From: Streptomyces caelestis
Lineage (GTDB): Bacteria > Actinomycetota > Actinomycetes > Streptomycetales > Streptomycetaceae
Assembly: GCF_001279005.1 (NCBI RefSeq)
Contig: NZ_LGCN01000245.1
Location: 1 to 28,517, forward strand
Length of the DNA: 28,517 bases
Direction of reading: 5' to 3'
Both the position numbers and the translations under genes were made by a program. Shown piece after piece: positions 14,609 through 21,704 of this stretch (its first letter is position 1; every line of letters starts with the position of its first letter). The notes below the pieces were generated by a model, which was given only the letters and a program-made list of their open reading frames with translations, ran no database searches and had not been told where the DNA came from.

Positions 14609-16891
14609 TCAGCTGGGGTTCGTGTCGATGACGGCGACGCGGTCGGTCTTGCTGATCAGCGCCTGGCGGAGGGCGCCGTAGACGTCCTCGGGGGTGACGG
14701 CCGTCTTCTTGCCGTTGCCCCGGGTGATGAGCACACCGTCGAACGCCTGCCCGTACAGCTCCTCGAGGGCCTTCAGGTCGGGCTTGTCGACCAGCTTGCC
14801 GTCGACGGCCTGGACTCCGAGGAACTTCCACAGCGAGTTCTCGGGGCTCATCGGGACCGAGTGGTCCGCGTCCGTCTGCACGGTCACGATGCCCGACATC
14901 GCCGGCTCGGCGAACTCCTTCATCATCCGGTCGACCTCGGCCTTGGTGACCTTCGGCTGCTGGGCGGCCGTCGGAACGTTCACCGTGGCGGCCTTCCCGG
15001 TCTCGACCTGGGTGCGGTACGCCTCCGCCACCTCGTCGGTCGCCTTGGCGACGTCGATGCCCTGACCGCCCTTGGGGTACACCGGGACGGCCTTGCCGGA
15101 CTCGAACCTGATCGAGCCCTCGGTCACCGAGCCGGAGCCGCCGGCGGCGTCCTCCAGGGCGGCCTGCAGCTTCTCCTCGTCGACGGGCATGACCGGCTCG
15201 ACGACACGCTGGTTGCCGATGAGGGAGCCGATGACGTTGACCGGGTTGTAGTCGCTGCCGGTGGCCGCGCCGACGGTGGCGTCGGTGTCGAACTGCAGGC
15301 CCGCGTTGCCCGGCTCCAGTTCGACGGTCCTGCCGTCGACCGACAGCTTCAGCGGCCGGTCCAGCCGGTCGCCGAGGGTGGCGTCGAGCTTCTTGACGGC
15401 CTCGTCGCGAGTGCCGCCGCCGATGTCGACGCCGAGCACGGTGGTGCCCTTCGGCACGTCGGAACGGTTCATCAGCAGTCCGGCGCCGTAGGCGACACCG
15501 GCGAGGAAGACCAGGCAGCCGCAGAGCAAAACGAGCTTGTTGCGCCCCTTCTTCTTCGCCGGCTTCGAGGAGGCCGCCGGGGGCGTGGAGACCGGCTCGG
15601 GCAGCTTCGGGGGCGTGTGCGTCCGCGGGCCGTCGGGAGCGTTGAAGTCGGCGCCCGGCGGGACGAACGGGATGCCGCTGGTGACGGTGTCCCCGGAGAC
15701 GTTGTCATGGCGGGGGCCGTAACCCGGGGCGCCCGGTTCGGCGAGCTTCTGCGGGGTGAGGATCGCGGTGTCGTCGCTCAGGCCGCCGCCGGGGACGCCG
15801 GGGCGTCCGCCCTGGCCGGCGGAGGCTGCGGGAGCGCCCTGGGCCGCCTGGGCGCCGGGGCGCGCGGAGGCGCCCTGGGCCGCCTGACCCGCCTGGGCCG
15901 CCTGACTCGACTGGGCGCCGGAGCGGACCGGGAGTGCGGGAAGGCCGGGACCACCGGGAACGGGGGGAGCGCCGGAGCCCCTGCCCGCCCGGGGAGCGAC
16001 CGGGCTCGAGCCGGTCGCCGGTCCGGTGGTCGGTCCCGCGGGACCCGCGGGACCCGGCCGTCCACGGTGACCGGACTGACCGGACTGAGGAGCCTGGCCC
16101 GGTCGTGCCCCGTCGCGCCCGCCCGGAGCCTCGTCCGCGAAGAACGGCAGGTCGTCACGGCGCTGCTCGTCGCCCTGCCCCGTACCCGGACGGGCGCCGG
16201 GGCCCGCCGGCCCGGCGGCCAGCGCTTCGGTCACGTCGAAGGAGCCGGTGCCGCCGCCGTGCCCGGGGGCCACGGGCCCGCCGGTCGCACCGGTGGGCCC
16301 GGAACCCTGCGTGCCGCCGGGGCGGGAACCGCCCGGCGTGCCCGTGGGGCCGGCGGCGCCACCGGGACGTCCGGCGCCCGGCCGCGCGCCGGCGGGAGCG
16401 GCGGGGAGCTGCGGGGCGCCGCCCGCGGCGGGACCCGAACCGCTCGACGCGCCCGCGCCGTTGGCGGAGCCGGCACCCGGACCGCCCTTGCCCGCGCCCG
16501 ACTTGCGGGGCGCGAACCAGTCGCTGGCCGGCTTCTCCCCGGCCGTCGGCCGCTCGGGCCGGTCGGCGGGCTCGACCGCGTCGGCGGCCGGGGCGTTCCG
16601 GGCCGGGGACGGCGCCGACGCCTCGGCGGCGGTGGCGCCCTTGCTCTCCGCGTCCGTGACGGGCTTGCGCACGACGACCGGCGGAATGGGCCGCGATCCG
16701 GGGATGTTGATGCGGATCCGCGTGGTCAGCGTGGTCTCGGTCTTGCGTTCATCCGGCCGCGCGGCCGAACGGCCCGCGTCCGTGCCCTCGTCCGGAATCG
16801 CCGGAATCCCGTAGGGCGGCGTGCCCGACGGGTAGGCGGCTCCGCCGCGCCCGTTGGGCCCGGAGGACGGAGTGTCAGTTTCACGACTCAA
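14609..16891 (-). CDS. Large membrane-anchored protein with peptidoglycan-binding (PG_binding_4-like) domains
   Basis: The 760-residue protein has a long cytoplasmic N-terminal region (about residues 1-445) that is Pro/Gly/Ala-rich and disordered, with many PGG, GAQ and APAG segments. A basic stretch (KPAKKKGRNK) precedes one membrane span near residues 452-474 (LVLLCGCLVFLAGVAYGAGL). The outer part has two similar alpha/beta repeats: TVLGVDIGGGTRDEAVKKLD begins the first and VYPKGGQGIDVAKATDEVAE belongs to the second. This is the pattern of YoaR/VanW-associated peptidoglycan-binding domains, but I see no VanW domain at the C-terminus. The start is TTG at 16891 (MSRETDTPSS) with GGGAG eight bases upstream. 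A cell-wall or division role is inferred. Confidence 0.82.
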   Translation of the reverse strand: MSRETDTPSSGPNGRGGAAYPSGTPPYGIPAIPDEGTDAGRSAARPDERKTETTLTTRIRINIPGSRPIPPVVVRKPVTDAESKGATAAEASAPSPARNAPAADAVEPADRPERPTAGEKPASDWFAPRKSGAGKGGPGAGSANGAGASSGSGPAAGGAPQLPAAPAGARPGAGRPGGAAGPTGTPGGSRPGGTQGSGPTGATGGPVAPGHGGGTGSFDVTEALAAGPAGPGARPGTGQGDEQRRDDLPFFADEAPGGRDGARPGQAPQSGQSGHRGRPGPAGPAGPTTGPATGSSPVAPRAGRGSGAPPVPGGPGLPALPVRSGAQSSQAAQAGQAAQGASARPGAQAAQGAPAASAGQGGRPGVPGGGLSDDTAILTPQKLAEPGAPGYGPRHDNVSGDTVTSGIPFVPPGADFNAPDGPRTHTPPKLPEPVSTPPAASSKPAKKKGRNKLVLLCGCLVFLAGVAYGAGLLMNRSDVPKGTTVLGVDIGGGTRDEAVKKLDATLGDRLDRPLKLSVDGRTVELEPGNAGLQFDTDATVGAATGSDYNPVNVIGSLIGNQRVVEPVMPVDEEKLQAALEDAAGGSGSVTEGSIRFESGKAVPVYPKGGQGIDVAKATDEVAEAYRTQVETGKAATVNVPTAAQQPKVTKAEVDRMMKEFAEPAMSGIVTVQTDADHSVPMSPENSLWKFLGVQAVDGKLVDKPDLKALEELYGQAFDGVLITRGNGKKTAVTPEDVYGALRQALISKTDRVAVIDTNPS

Positions 16892-16934
16892 GGCAGGTTC
16901 TCCCGGTTGGCTCCGCCGCCCGTCACGACCTCAC

Positions 16935-16984
16935 GGTGGGAGTCCTCCCAGCTCGGGCGAAGCCGAGGGTTCGAGGGAGGCTCG
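16935..16984. repeat. Streptomyces-type hairpin element upstream of the peptidoglycan-binding protein gene
   Basis: GGGAG-TC-CTCCC (16938-16949) and CTCGG-GCGAAG-CCGAG (16952-16967) are two adjacent small hairpins, followed by GGTTCGAGGGAGGCTC. This wording recurs upstream of genes in Streptomyces genomes. Here it lies in the 194-base gap 16892-17085, close to the start of the minus-strand gene, and could affect its leader. Confidence 0.45.
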
Positions 16985-17085
16985 GCGGCGCGCACCACCT
17001 TACTGGCCATGTCCGACCGGTATCCCAGTACCGCCGGGGAAACCCACACCGGACCCGCACGCCCGTGACGCGGCGAAGTGGTACG

Positions 17086-17499
17086 TCACTTGCCAAGTCG
17101 GGCGGGAGGGCCGTTCGGTTGCCGCCCGGGGGCGAGGGTGGCGCAGATCACAGCCAGGGTGATGCCGCCGAGGAGGAAGAGGTAGGAGCCGCCGCCCGCG
17201 GCGAACAGGAAGTCGCCTTCCGGGCGGCTGACGGTGAGCAGGAGGACGACGAGCATCCAGCCGCCGGCGGCCCAGGCGCCTCCGGCCCGGCTGCGCAGGG
17301 CTCGGGTGGCCCCCAGGATCAGCCCCGCCTCACCGGCGAGGGCGAGCAGCAGCCCGCCGGGGAACCACGCGGGCTGCACCAGCGCCCCGGCCGCGCCGAC
17401 CACGGCGCCGAGCAGGAACAGTCCCAGGCAGGCGGCGACCCGTCCGGCGGAGGGCGGCCGCAGCGGCTGGGCGAGCGCGGAGGGCGACCGGCCGCTCAC
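17086..17499 (-). CDS. DUF6113-like small integral membrane protein
   Basis: This 137-residue protein has about four hydrophobic segments: [47 protein letters not shown] and [18 protein letters not shown]. The last two flank the loop [16 protein letters not shown], a recognisable feature of actinobacterial homologues next to mshB (Rv1171 position). No enzymatic motif is visible. The GTG at 17499 overlaps the mshB stop in GTGA, so its translation is probably coupled to mshB. A link to mycothiol synthesis or to envelope function is only suggested by this conserved adjacency. Confidence 0.83.
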   Translation of the reverse strand: MSGRSPSALAQPLRPPSAGRVAACLGLFLLGAVVGAAGALVQPAWFPGGLLLALAGEAGLILGATRALRSRAGGAWAAGGWMLVVLLLTVSRPEGDFLFAAGGGSYLFLLGGITLAVICATLAPGRQPNGPPARLGK

Positions 17500-18353
17500 G
17501 GCGCCTCTCCGATCCCGGCGAACAGGTCGCTCTCCCGCTCCTCGGGGCGTTCGCCGCGTGCCAACTCGTAGTACTCGGTGGTGAGGAGCGGCTGGGCGAG
17601 TTCGTTGGAGAGCACGAAGTACGGTTCGGCCACGGTGATCTGGGTGGCGTGCGCCCGCATGGCGGCGGCCTTGGCGGCGGCGTGCGCGGTGCCGTCGATC
17701 TCGGTGGTGACCTGCTCGTCGGCGACGACACCGGGTACGTCGCCGACGACGGCCGCCTTCTCGAAGGGCAGGCCGGGCAGGTCGTCGTCGAGGCGGGCGA
17801 AGGACTCCTCGGCGACGGACCGGGGCACGCGGTTCCAGTAGACCTTGGGGACGTCCCAGCCCCGTTCGGCGGCGAGCTCGACGGCGCGCATGGCGACGCG
17901 GTGGGCCTGGATGTGGTCGGGGTGGCCGTAGCCGCCGTCGTCGTCGTAGGTGACGAGGACCTGGGGGCGGATCTCCAGGATCACCTCGGCGAGCAGCCCC
18001 GCGGCCTGGTCGACGTCGGCCTGCCAGAAGCAGCCGGGGTCGTCGTTGTCGGGCAGCCCCATCATCCCGGAGTCGCAGTACCGCCCGGCCCCGCCGAGCA
18101 GCCGGAAGTCCGTGACCCCGAGCGCGCGCATCGCTTCCCTCAGCTCCCCGAGCCGGTGCCCGCCGAGGGCGGCCCCGCTCAGGTGCCCCAGCTCGGGCGG
18201 GATGACCTCGCCCCGCTCACCGAGCGTGCAGGTGACCAGCGTCACGTGGGCGCCCTCGGCGGCGTAGCGGGCCATGGTCGCGCCGTTGTTGATCGACTCG
18301 TCGTCCGGGTGGGCGTGCACCAGCAGCAGACGCCGGTCGGGGAGTTCCGTCAT
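17496..18353 (-). CDS. mshB: N-acetyl-1-D-myo-inosityl-2-amino-2-deoxy-alpha-D-glucopyranoside deacetylase
   Basis: MshB deacetylates GlcNAc-inositol to GlcN-inositol, the second named step in mycothiol synthesis. It is a zinc-dependent LmbE-type deacetylase. [19 protein letters not shown] carries the AHPDD metal and catalytic motif, and [16 protein letters not shown] supplies the third zinc ligand. [19 protein letters not shown] is the substrate-loop signature of MshB as distinct from Mca. The 285-residue length fits the family. The ATG at 18353 has GGTGGAG upstream. A TetR gene ends only 10 bases upstream on the same strand, which leaves little space for a private promoter. The downstream membrane protein gene overlaps by four bases. 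Confidence 0.94.
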   Translation of the reverse strand: MTELPDRRLLLVHAHPDDESINNGATMARYAAEGAHVTLVTCTLGERGEVIPPELGHLSGAALGGHRLGELREAMRALGVTDFRLLGGAGRYCDSGMMGLPDNDDPGCFWQADVDQAAGLLAEVILEIRPQVLVTYDDDGGYGHPDHIQAHRVAMRAVELAAERGWDVPKVYWNRVPRSVAEESFARLDDDLPGLPFEKAAVVGDVPGVVADEQVTTEIDGTAHAAAKAAAMRAHATQITVAEPYFVLSNELAQPLLTTEYYELARGERPEERESDLFAGIGEAP

Positions 18354-18363
18354 GGGCTCCACC

Positions 18364-18993
18364 CTATGAGGCGCGGGGCCCTCCCCGTCCGCGCCCCGGC
18401 CGCCCGCCGCCCGGTTCCACCGCCCGCGTCGGCGACCCCGCGACCGCCTGGCCGCGCAGCGTGCGCGCCCAGGGGGCGTCGACGGCGTCGGCGTCGATCG
18501 CCACCAGGACGTTGCTGAGCAGGGCGTCCGCGAAGTAGCGGCGGATCTGCTCCTCGGAGGCGCCGGAGACGGCGCGCACGTACTCGACCTGCTTGGCGTA
18601 GCACCTGCGCACGGCCTCGCCGATGCCGGGCTCACCGGCGCAGCCCTGGGCGTGCATGAGGATCATCAGCACGTCCCGGTCGGCGATGACCTCGTCGTAC
18701 GAGGCGGTCAGCGCCTGCATGACCGCCTGCGGGTCGGTGCTCCGCACCGACGCCGCCGCCGTGGCGACGGACTCGCGCAGACGGTCCGAGCAGTAGTCGA
18801 CCAGGGCGGCGAACAGCGTCTCCTTGTCCTTGAACAGCCGGTACAGGTACCCCTGCGAGATGCCCGCGGCCTTGGCGACGTCCGTCGTCGAGGTTCCGTA
18901 GTAGCCCCGCGCGGCGAACGTCTTGATGGCCGTGCGCATGACCGTGGCCCGGCGCTCGTCGGCGGTGGAGCGCTGTCGCGTCCTGGTTTCCAT
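18364..18993 (-). CDS. TetR-family transcriptional regulator
   Basis: This 209-residue repressor has an N-terminal helix-turn-helix ([20 protein letters not shown] then [20 protein letters not shown] and [15 protein letters not shown]). The ligand-binding half has [20 protein letters not shown] and [20 protein letters not shown]. The last 25 residues are Gly/Arg/Pro-rich and read into the mshB upstream region, so this tail may be non-functional. The start is placed at the ATG at 18993, because a promoter-like pair (TTGACG, TGATTG) ends six bases upstream and no ribosome site exists; a leaderless mRNA is likely. A TTG at 19005 is in frame but lies within or before the promoter. An inverted repeat spans the start, suggesting autorepression. 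The effector is unknown. Confidence 0.88.
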   Translation of the reverse strand: METRTRQRSTADERRATVMRTAIKTFAARGYYGTSTTDVAKAAGISQGYLYRLFKDKETLFAALVDYCSDRLRESVATAAASVRSTDPQAVMQALTASYDEVIADRDVLMILMHAQGCAGEPGIGEAVRRCYAKQVEYVRAVSGASEEQIRRYFADALLSNVLVAIDADAVDAPWARTLRGQAVAGSPTRAVEPGGGRPGRGRGGPRAS

Positions 18994-19028
18994 GAAAGCA
19001 ATCAACCACTCTCATGGGGGCGCGTCAA
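18991..19028 (-). promoter_or_regulatory. Promoter of the tetR gene with overlapping inverted repeat
   Basis: On the minus strand TTGACG (19028-19023) and TGATTG (19004-18999) are 18 bases apart. The expected start of transcription falls at the ATG at 18993. CATGAAAG (18991-18998) and CTCTCATG (19009-19016) are an inverted repeat with one mismatch, overlapping the -10 and the start codon, a good position for autorepression. Confidence 0.55.
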
Positions 19029-19070
19029 ACCACCGGAGCGGCCCGGTGCGGGCGCGCCCGGCGGACGCGC

Positions 19071-19544
19071 TCAGGCGTCGCTGAACGCCGCGACCATGTC
19101 GTCGGCGCTGCCGCCGAGGGCCTCCATGGCGATCAGCGGGTTCCAGTAGTCGACGTAGCGGCTGATCCTGCCGTCCACGGTCTCGACCACCGAGATGTAC
19201 GACTGGTTGTAGGGGCGGCCGGTCTCCAGCGCGATGCCCTCGGACCTGAGCTCCGCGATGACCAGCGCGGGGTCGACGGTCTCGTGGATGCGCACGTCGG
19301 TCATCCTCAGGCGGAACGCCTTGGAGAAGTTGCCGATGTGGCCGAGCATCTCCTCCCTGCCCACGAGTCGGGTGGCGTAGCCCTTCGGGGCGTACGGGAA
19401 CTCCATCACTCCGTCCTCGGTAAAGAGCTCGACCCACTCCTCGACCCGGCCGGCGGCCAGGAGGTCGAGGTGGTCCCGGAACACCTGCTGGGCGGCGGCC
19501 CGGACGGCGTCGGCATCCTGCGGAGCGGAAGGGGTGTCTGTCAT
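19071..19544 (-). CDS. SnoaL/NTF2-like (ketosteroid-isomerase-fold) protein
   Basis: This 157-residue protein has the cone-shaped NTF2-like fold pattern: QVFRDHLDLLAAGRVEEWVE, LFTEDGVMEFPYAPKG, RLVGREEMLGHIGNFSKAF, and VVETVDGRISRYVDYWNPLI. SnoaL-type proteins include polyketide cyclases, isomerases and hydrolases, as well as small-ligand binding proteins. The substrate cannot be told from sequence. The ATG at 19544 is used; there is no strong ribosome site (GACCTTCCGCC upstream). The gene lies 77 bases upstream of the TetR gene on the same strand. Its own leader contains a perfect 34-bp palindrome and its promoter resembles that of tetR, so it is probably the main target of this TetR. Confidence 0.82.
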   Translation of the reverse strand: MTDTPSAPQDADAVRAAAQQVFRDHLDLLAAGRVEEWVELFTEDGVMEFPYAPKGYATRLVGREEMLGHIGNFSKAFRLRMTDVRIHETVDPALVIAELRSEGIALETGRPYNQSYISVVETVDGRISRYVDYWNPLIAMEALGGSADDMVAAFSDA

Positions 19545-19570
19545 GGCGGAAGGTCGCTTTCTGGGGTGGT

Positions 19571-19585
19571 GATCATTCGATGATC
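19571..19585. repeat. Small perfect inverted repeat next to the large operator
   Basis: GATCAT-TCG-ATGATC (19571-19585) is a perfect 6-bp inverted repeat. It touches the 34-bp palindrome that begins at 19585. It may be a second protein site or a leader hairpin of the SnoaL-like gene. Confidence 0.45.
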
Positions 19586-19618
19586 CAGTAAGTAAGCGGT
19601 CGATCGCTTACTTACTGG
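19585..19618. promoter_or_regulatory. Perfect 34-bp palindrome, probable TetR operator
   Basis: CCAGTAAGTAAGCG (19585-19598), six central bases GTCGAT, and CGCTTACTTACTGG (19605-19618) form an exact inverted repeat. Length, symmetry and the AT-rich outer arms fit a TetR-family operator. It lies between the presumed promoter and the start of the SnoaL-like gene, so binding would block transcription. A half-site-like AAGTAAGTAA recurs at 19701-19710 inside the promoter. Confidence 0.7.
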
Positions 19619-19706
19619 GCTGAAGAACGGCCCTCTGCCTCTACGACTGAAGGGCCGGTCTTGTGCGCCGCGCCGCTTCGATCTCGGTGCGCTCGACTCG
19701 AAGTAA

Positions 19707-19736
19707 GTAATAGACCACTTTCATTTGACGCGTCAA
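19707..19736 (-). promoter_or_regulatory. Candidate promoter of the SnoaL-like gene
   Basis: On the minus strand TTGACG (19736-19731) and TATTAC (19712-19707) are 18 bases apart. TTGACGCGTCAA (19725-19736) is itself a perfect 12-base palindrome. The sequence from TTGACGCG through ATGAAAGTGGT to ATTACTT closely matches the tetR promoter (TTGACGCG, ATGAGAGTGGT, ATTGCTT). It would give a leader of about 155 bases holding the 34-bp palindrome. Confidence 0.55.
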
Positions 19737-19815
19737 GTGACGTTGCTCCATCGCCGGTTCGGCCACCCGGCGCACCGGCAGGCCGCAGAAAGACTGACGG
19801 GTACTTCCGAGGGGC

Positions 19816-20391
19816 ATGCAGTCGCCCATGGACGAGGTGACGCTGGATTGGGCAAGACGCATCGCGGAGGCGGAGCTCGGTGAGGCGCTGCCCCGGCGAT
19901 GGGCACACAGTCAGGGAGTGACCGCTCGGGCGGGAGGAATGGGGCAGCTTCTGGGGAAGGACGCCACCCTGCTGGCTGCGGCTGCGGTCCTGCACGATGT
20001 GGGTTACACCCCCCGTTTGGCGATCACCGGTTTCCATCCGCTTGACGGAGCGCGCTTCCTGCGGGACGAGCACGGTGCCGGCGAAAGGCTGACCCGCCTG
20101 GTGGCGAACCACTCGTTCGCACTGCTGGAGGCGGAGGAACGCGGGCTGAGGGAGGAGCTGGCCGCGGAGTTCCCGTTGTTGGACGATCCGCTGCTGGTGG
20201 ACGCCCTCGTGTACTGCGACATGACGACGACGCCCGTGGGTGGCCGGACGACCGCGCAGGCACGGGTCGTGGAGATCATCGACCGTTACGGCGCGGACAG
20301 CCTGGTCGGTCGGTTCATCCGACGGGCGGCACCGGAGATCTTCTCGTCTGTCGAGAGGATCGAGGCCGCCCTGGCGGCTCAGCCAAGGTAG
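19816..20391 (+). CDS. HD-domain phosphohydrolase-like protein
   Basis: This 191-residue HD-superfamily protein is a probable metal-dependent phosphohydrolase. The motifs are PRRWAHSQGVTARAG (first His), AAVLHDVGYTPRLA (HD pair), GFHPLDGARFLRDEHG (His), LVANHSFALLEAEE and YCDMTTTPVGG. This form, with WAHSQGV and GFHPLDGARFL, is common in Streptomyces and its substrate is unknown. The ATG at 19816 follows GAGGGG with almost no spacing; the ATG at 19828 has the same GAGGGG at 13 bases, so either may be used. Its stop overlaps the stop region of the convergent NUDIX gene by 13 bases. It could be functionally linked to the nucleotide-handling cluster beside it. Confidence 0.85.
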   Translation: MQSPMDEVTLDWARRIAEAELGEALPRRWAHSQGVTARAGGMGQLLGKDATLLAAAAVLHDVGYTPRLAITGFHPLDGARFLRDEHGAGERLTRLVANHSFALLEAEERGLREELAAEFPLLDDPLLVDALVYCDMTTTPVGGRTTAQARVVEIIDRYGADSLVGRFIRRAAPEIFSSVERIEAALAAQPR

Positions 20392-20846
20392 GGATAGGTG
20401 CCGGCGAGGTAGTCCCCGATCTGCTGGCGCATGCTGGGGTGGATGTCGTATTGGTCCAGGTCGGCCGGCTGGACGAAGCGGACGCCGTCGGCCTCGTCGT
20501 TGATCGTGGGCGCTCCGCCGACGGGGCGGCCGATGTAGGTGTTCTCGTACTGCTGGCGGATCTCGCCGTCGGTGTAGGCGACGATGTGGTTCGGGTTGGT
20601 GTAGACGCCGAGGAAGCCTGTGACCTCCGCGATGATGCCGGTCTCCTCCAGGCACTCGCGAACCGCGCACTGGGCTGCGGTCTCACCGATGTCCTGGGCG
20701 CCTCCGGGGAGTGCCCACTGTCCGGTGTCGCGGCGGCGCTGGAGGAGGATGGCGCCCGTCTCGTCGGCGACGAGCAGGTTGCTGGCCGGGATGAGGGTGT
20801 TCGCCTTCGGAGCGGCCGGGTCGTTGTAGTACTCAGTCCTGCCCAT
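20379..20846 (-). CDS. NUDIX hydrolase
   Basis: The 155-residue protein hydrolyses a nucleoside diphosphate linked to some moiety. The full NUDIX box is present: GGAQDIGETAAQCAVREC followed by LEETGII, that is GX5EX7REX2EEXG. LLVADETGAILLQRRRDTGQ and WALPGGA flank it as in many MutT-like enzymes. INDEADGVRFVQPADLDQYD and HPSMRQQIGDYLAG form the C-terminal part. The ATG at 20846 (MGRTEYYNDPAAPKANTLIP) is preferred because AGGAGAGG lies about ten bases upstream; the frame extends farther upstream into the regulator. It overlaps the upstream XRE gene by 14 bases, which implies co-expression. A substrate cannot be assigned. Confidence 0.9.
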   Translation of the reverse strand: MGRTEYYNDPAAPKANTLIPASNLLVADETGAILLQRRRDTGQWALPGGAQDIGETAAQCAVRECLEETGIIAEVTGFLGVYTNPNHIVAYTDGEIRQQYENTYIGRPVGGAPTINDEADGVRFVQPADLDQYDIHPSMRQQIGDYLAGTYPYLG

Positions 20847-21615
20847 GGTCGGCGGTCCTCTCCTGATCGGATGCCCACGGCCGCGCGGCGGCCCAGACAG
20901 CGTCGAAGCTCTGAGCGTAGTTGTCGAACCACCCTGCGCCATCGGCTCTCTTGAGATGGAGGAGGGGGTTGGCGCTGGCCGGCTGCCCCCAGATGTGAGG
21001 GTTGACGAGCAGGTCGTCGTCGTAGCGGAACATGGACGTGTAGAGCGTGGTGTCGTGGAGCCGTACTGCGCACCCGGCCTTGCCCAGCAAGGGGCGGTAG
21101 TACGTCAGCGAGGCGCGGATCTTGGCGGCGAGTGTGTCTCCGATTCCCTCCTCGCGGCCCCGGAGGGCGACCGCCTGACCGTCGGGATCACCGAAACACA
21201 GGCGAACCCGGACGCCCTCGGCCGCGCGTTCGGAGAGCATCTTGGCGACAAGTGGGTTGGACTGGGCGAAGAAGGTGCCGGAGAAGACGAGGACGCTGAT
21301 CTCCTGCCGGGCCTCCCGTAACAGCGAAAGCCATACGTCCCGCGGCACGCTGGCCCGATTCTGGTAGGTGCCGACCAGCTCGGTGCCTGATCCGTCACGC
21401 GGTCGACGGGGCCGCTTGGAAGGCGTCGGCCAGAGGAAGGCCTCTTCCACGCGCAGATGGCCCGCGACGCGGAAGCGATGCCGCGCGTGAGGGATCCGTC
21501 CGCCCAGCCAGCGGCTCACCGTCTTGGGGTCGACCTCGCAGATCTCCGCGAGCGCGTCGGGTGAGACCCCTCGCTGGACGAGCACGGTATGCAGTCGGTC
21601 GTTCACAGAAGTCAT
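20833..21615 (-). CDS. XRE-type regulator with C-terminal PLD-like (DUF5919-type) domain, TTA-containing
   Basis: The 260-residue protein has a short helix-turn-helix (residues 1-40: VSPDALAEICEVDPKTVSRW, then LGGRIPHARHRFRVAGHL). A basic linker (SKRPRRPRD) leads to a C-terminal domain with ISVLVFSGTFFAQSNPLVAK, VRVRLCFGDPDG, and LHDTTLYTSMFRYDDDLLVN with HIWGQ. That half resembles a phospholipase-D-like fold with a degraded HKD motif and probably senses a ligand. DUF5919 is my best recollection of the family name. Codon 99 region (LSLLREAR) includes a TTA leucine codon at 21321-21319, which would need the bldA tRNA. The ATG at 21615 has TACACC six bases upstream and no ribosome site, so it may be leaderless. 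GTG at 21639 is an alternative. Confidence 0.82.
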   Translation of the reverse strand: MTSVNDRLHTVLVQRGVSPDALAEICEVDPKTVSRWLGGRIPHARHRFRVAGHLRVEEAFLWPTPSKRPRRPRDGSGTELVGTYQNRASVPRDVWLSLLREARQEISVLVFSGTFFAQSNPLVAKMLSERAAEGVRVRLCFGDPDGQAVALRGREEGIGDTLAAKIRASLTYYRPLLGKAGCAVRLHDTTLYTSMFRYDDDLLVNPHIWGQPASANPLLHLKRADGAGWFDNYAQSFDAVWAAARPWASDQERTADHGQD

Positions 21616-21639
21616 GGAAGCGGTGTACCGCGTGATCAC
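21616..21639 (-). promoter_or_regulatory. Possible leaderless promoter and palindrome for the XRE gene
   Basis: On the minus strand TACACC (21627-21622) ends six bases before the ATG at 21615, the geometry of a leaderless -10. GTGATCAC (21632-21639), a perfect 8-bp palindrome, lies just upstream and may be a repressor site. No clear -35 is visible. Confidence 0.4.
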
Positions 21640-21692
21640 ACAAGGACGTTATGGGACGTTGCCGAGGAACCACAGTGCCGACGGCTGCTGCT

Positions 21693-21704
21693 TACGCTGA
21701 CGCC
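21693..21704 (+). promoter_or_regulatory. Leaderless -10 element of the HAD-led operon
   Basis: TACGCT (21693-21698) and GACGCC precede the ATG at 21705 by six bases. No ribosome-binding site is present. The layout mirrors that of the divergent XRE gene 90 bases away. The -35 is not obvious, so an activator may be needed; the neighbouring XRE protein is the natural candidate. Confidence 0.5.

Noticed and set aside
14597..17068. Plus-strand open frame of 823 codons
   Set aside because: It is the antisense shadow of the peptidoglycan-binding membrane protein gene; its translation is Gly/Arg/Val-rich, with no domain, and the minus strand has clear domains, a membrane span and a start site.
18994..19005. 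TTG at 19005 as the TetR start
   Set aside because: It lies inside the promoter spacer upstream of the expected transcription start, so it would not be in the mRNA.
19641..19862. Small minus-strand gene of 73 codons
   Set aside because: It spans the promoter of the SnoaL-like gene and the start of the HD gene, and its coding pattern is poor.
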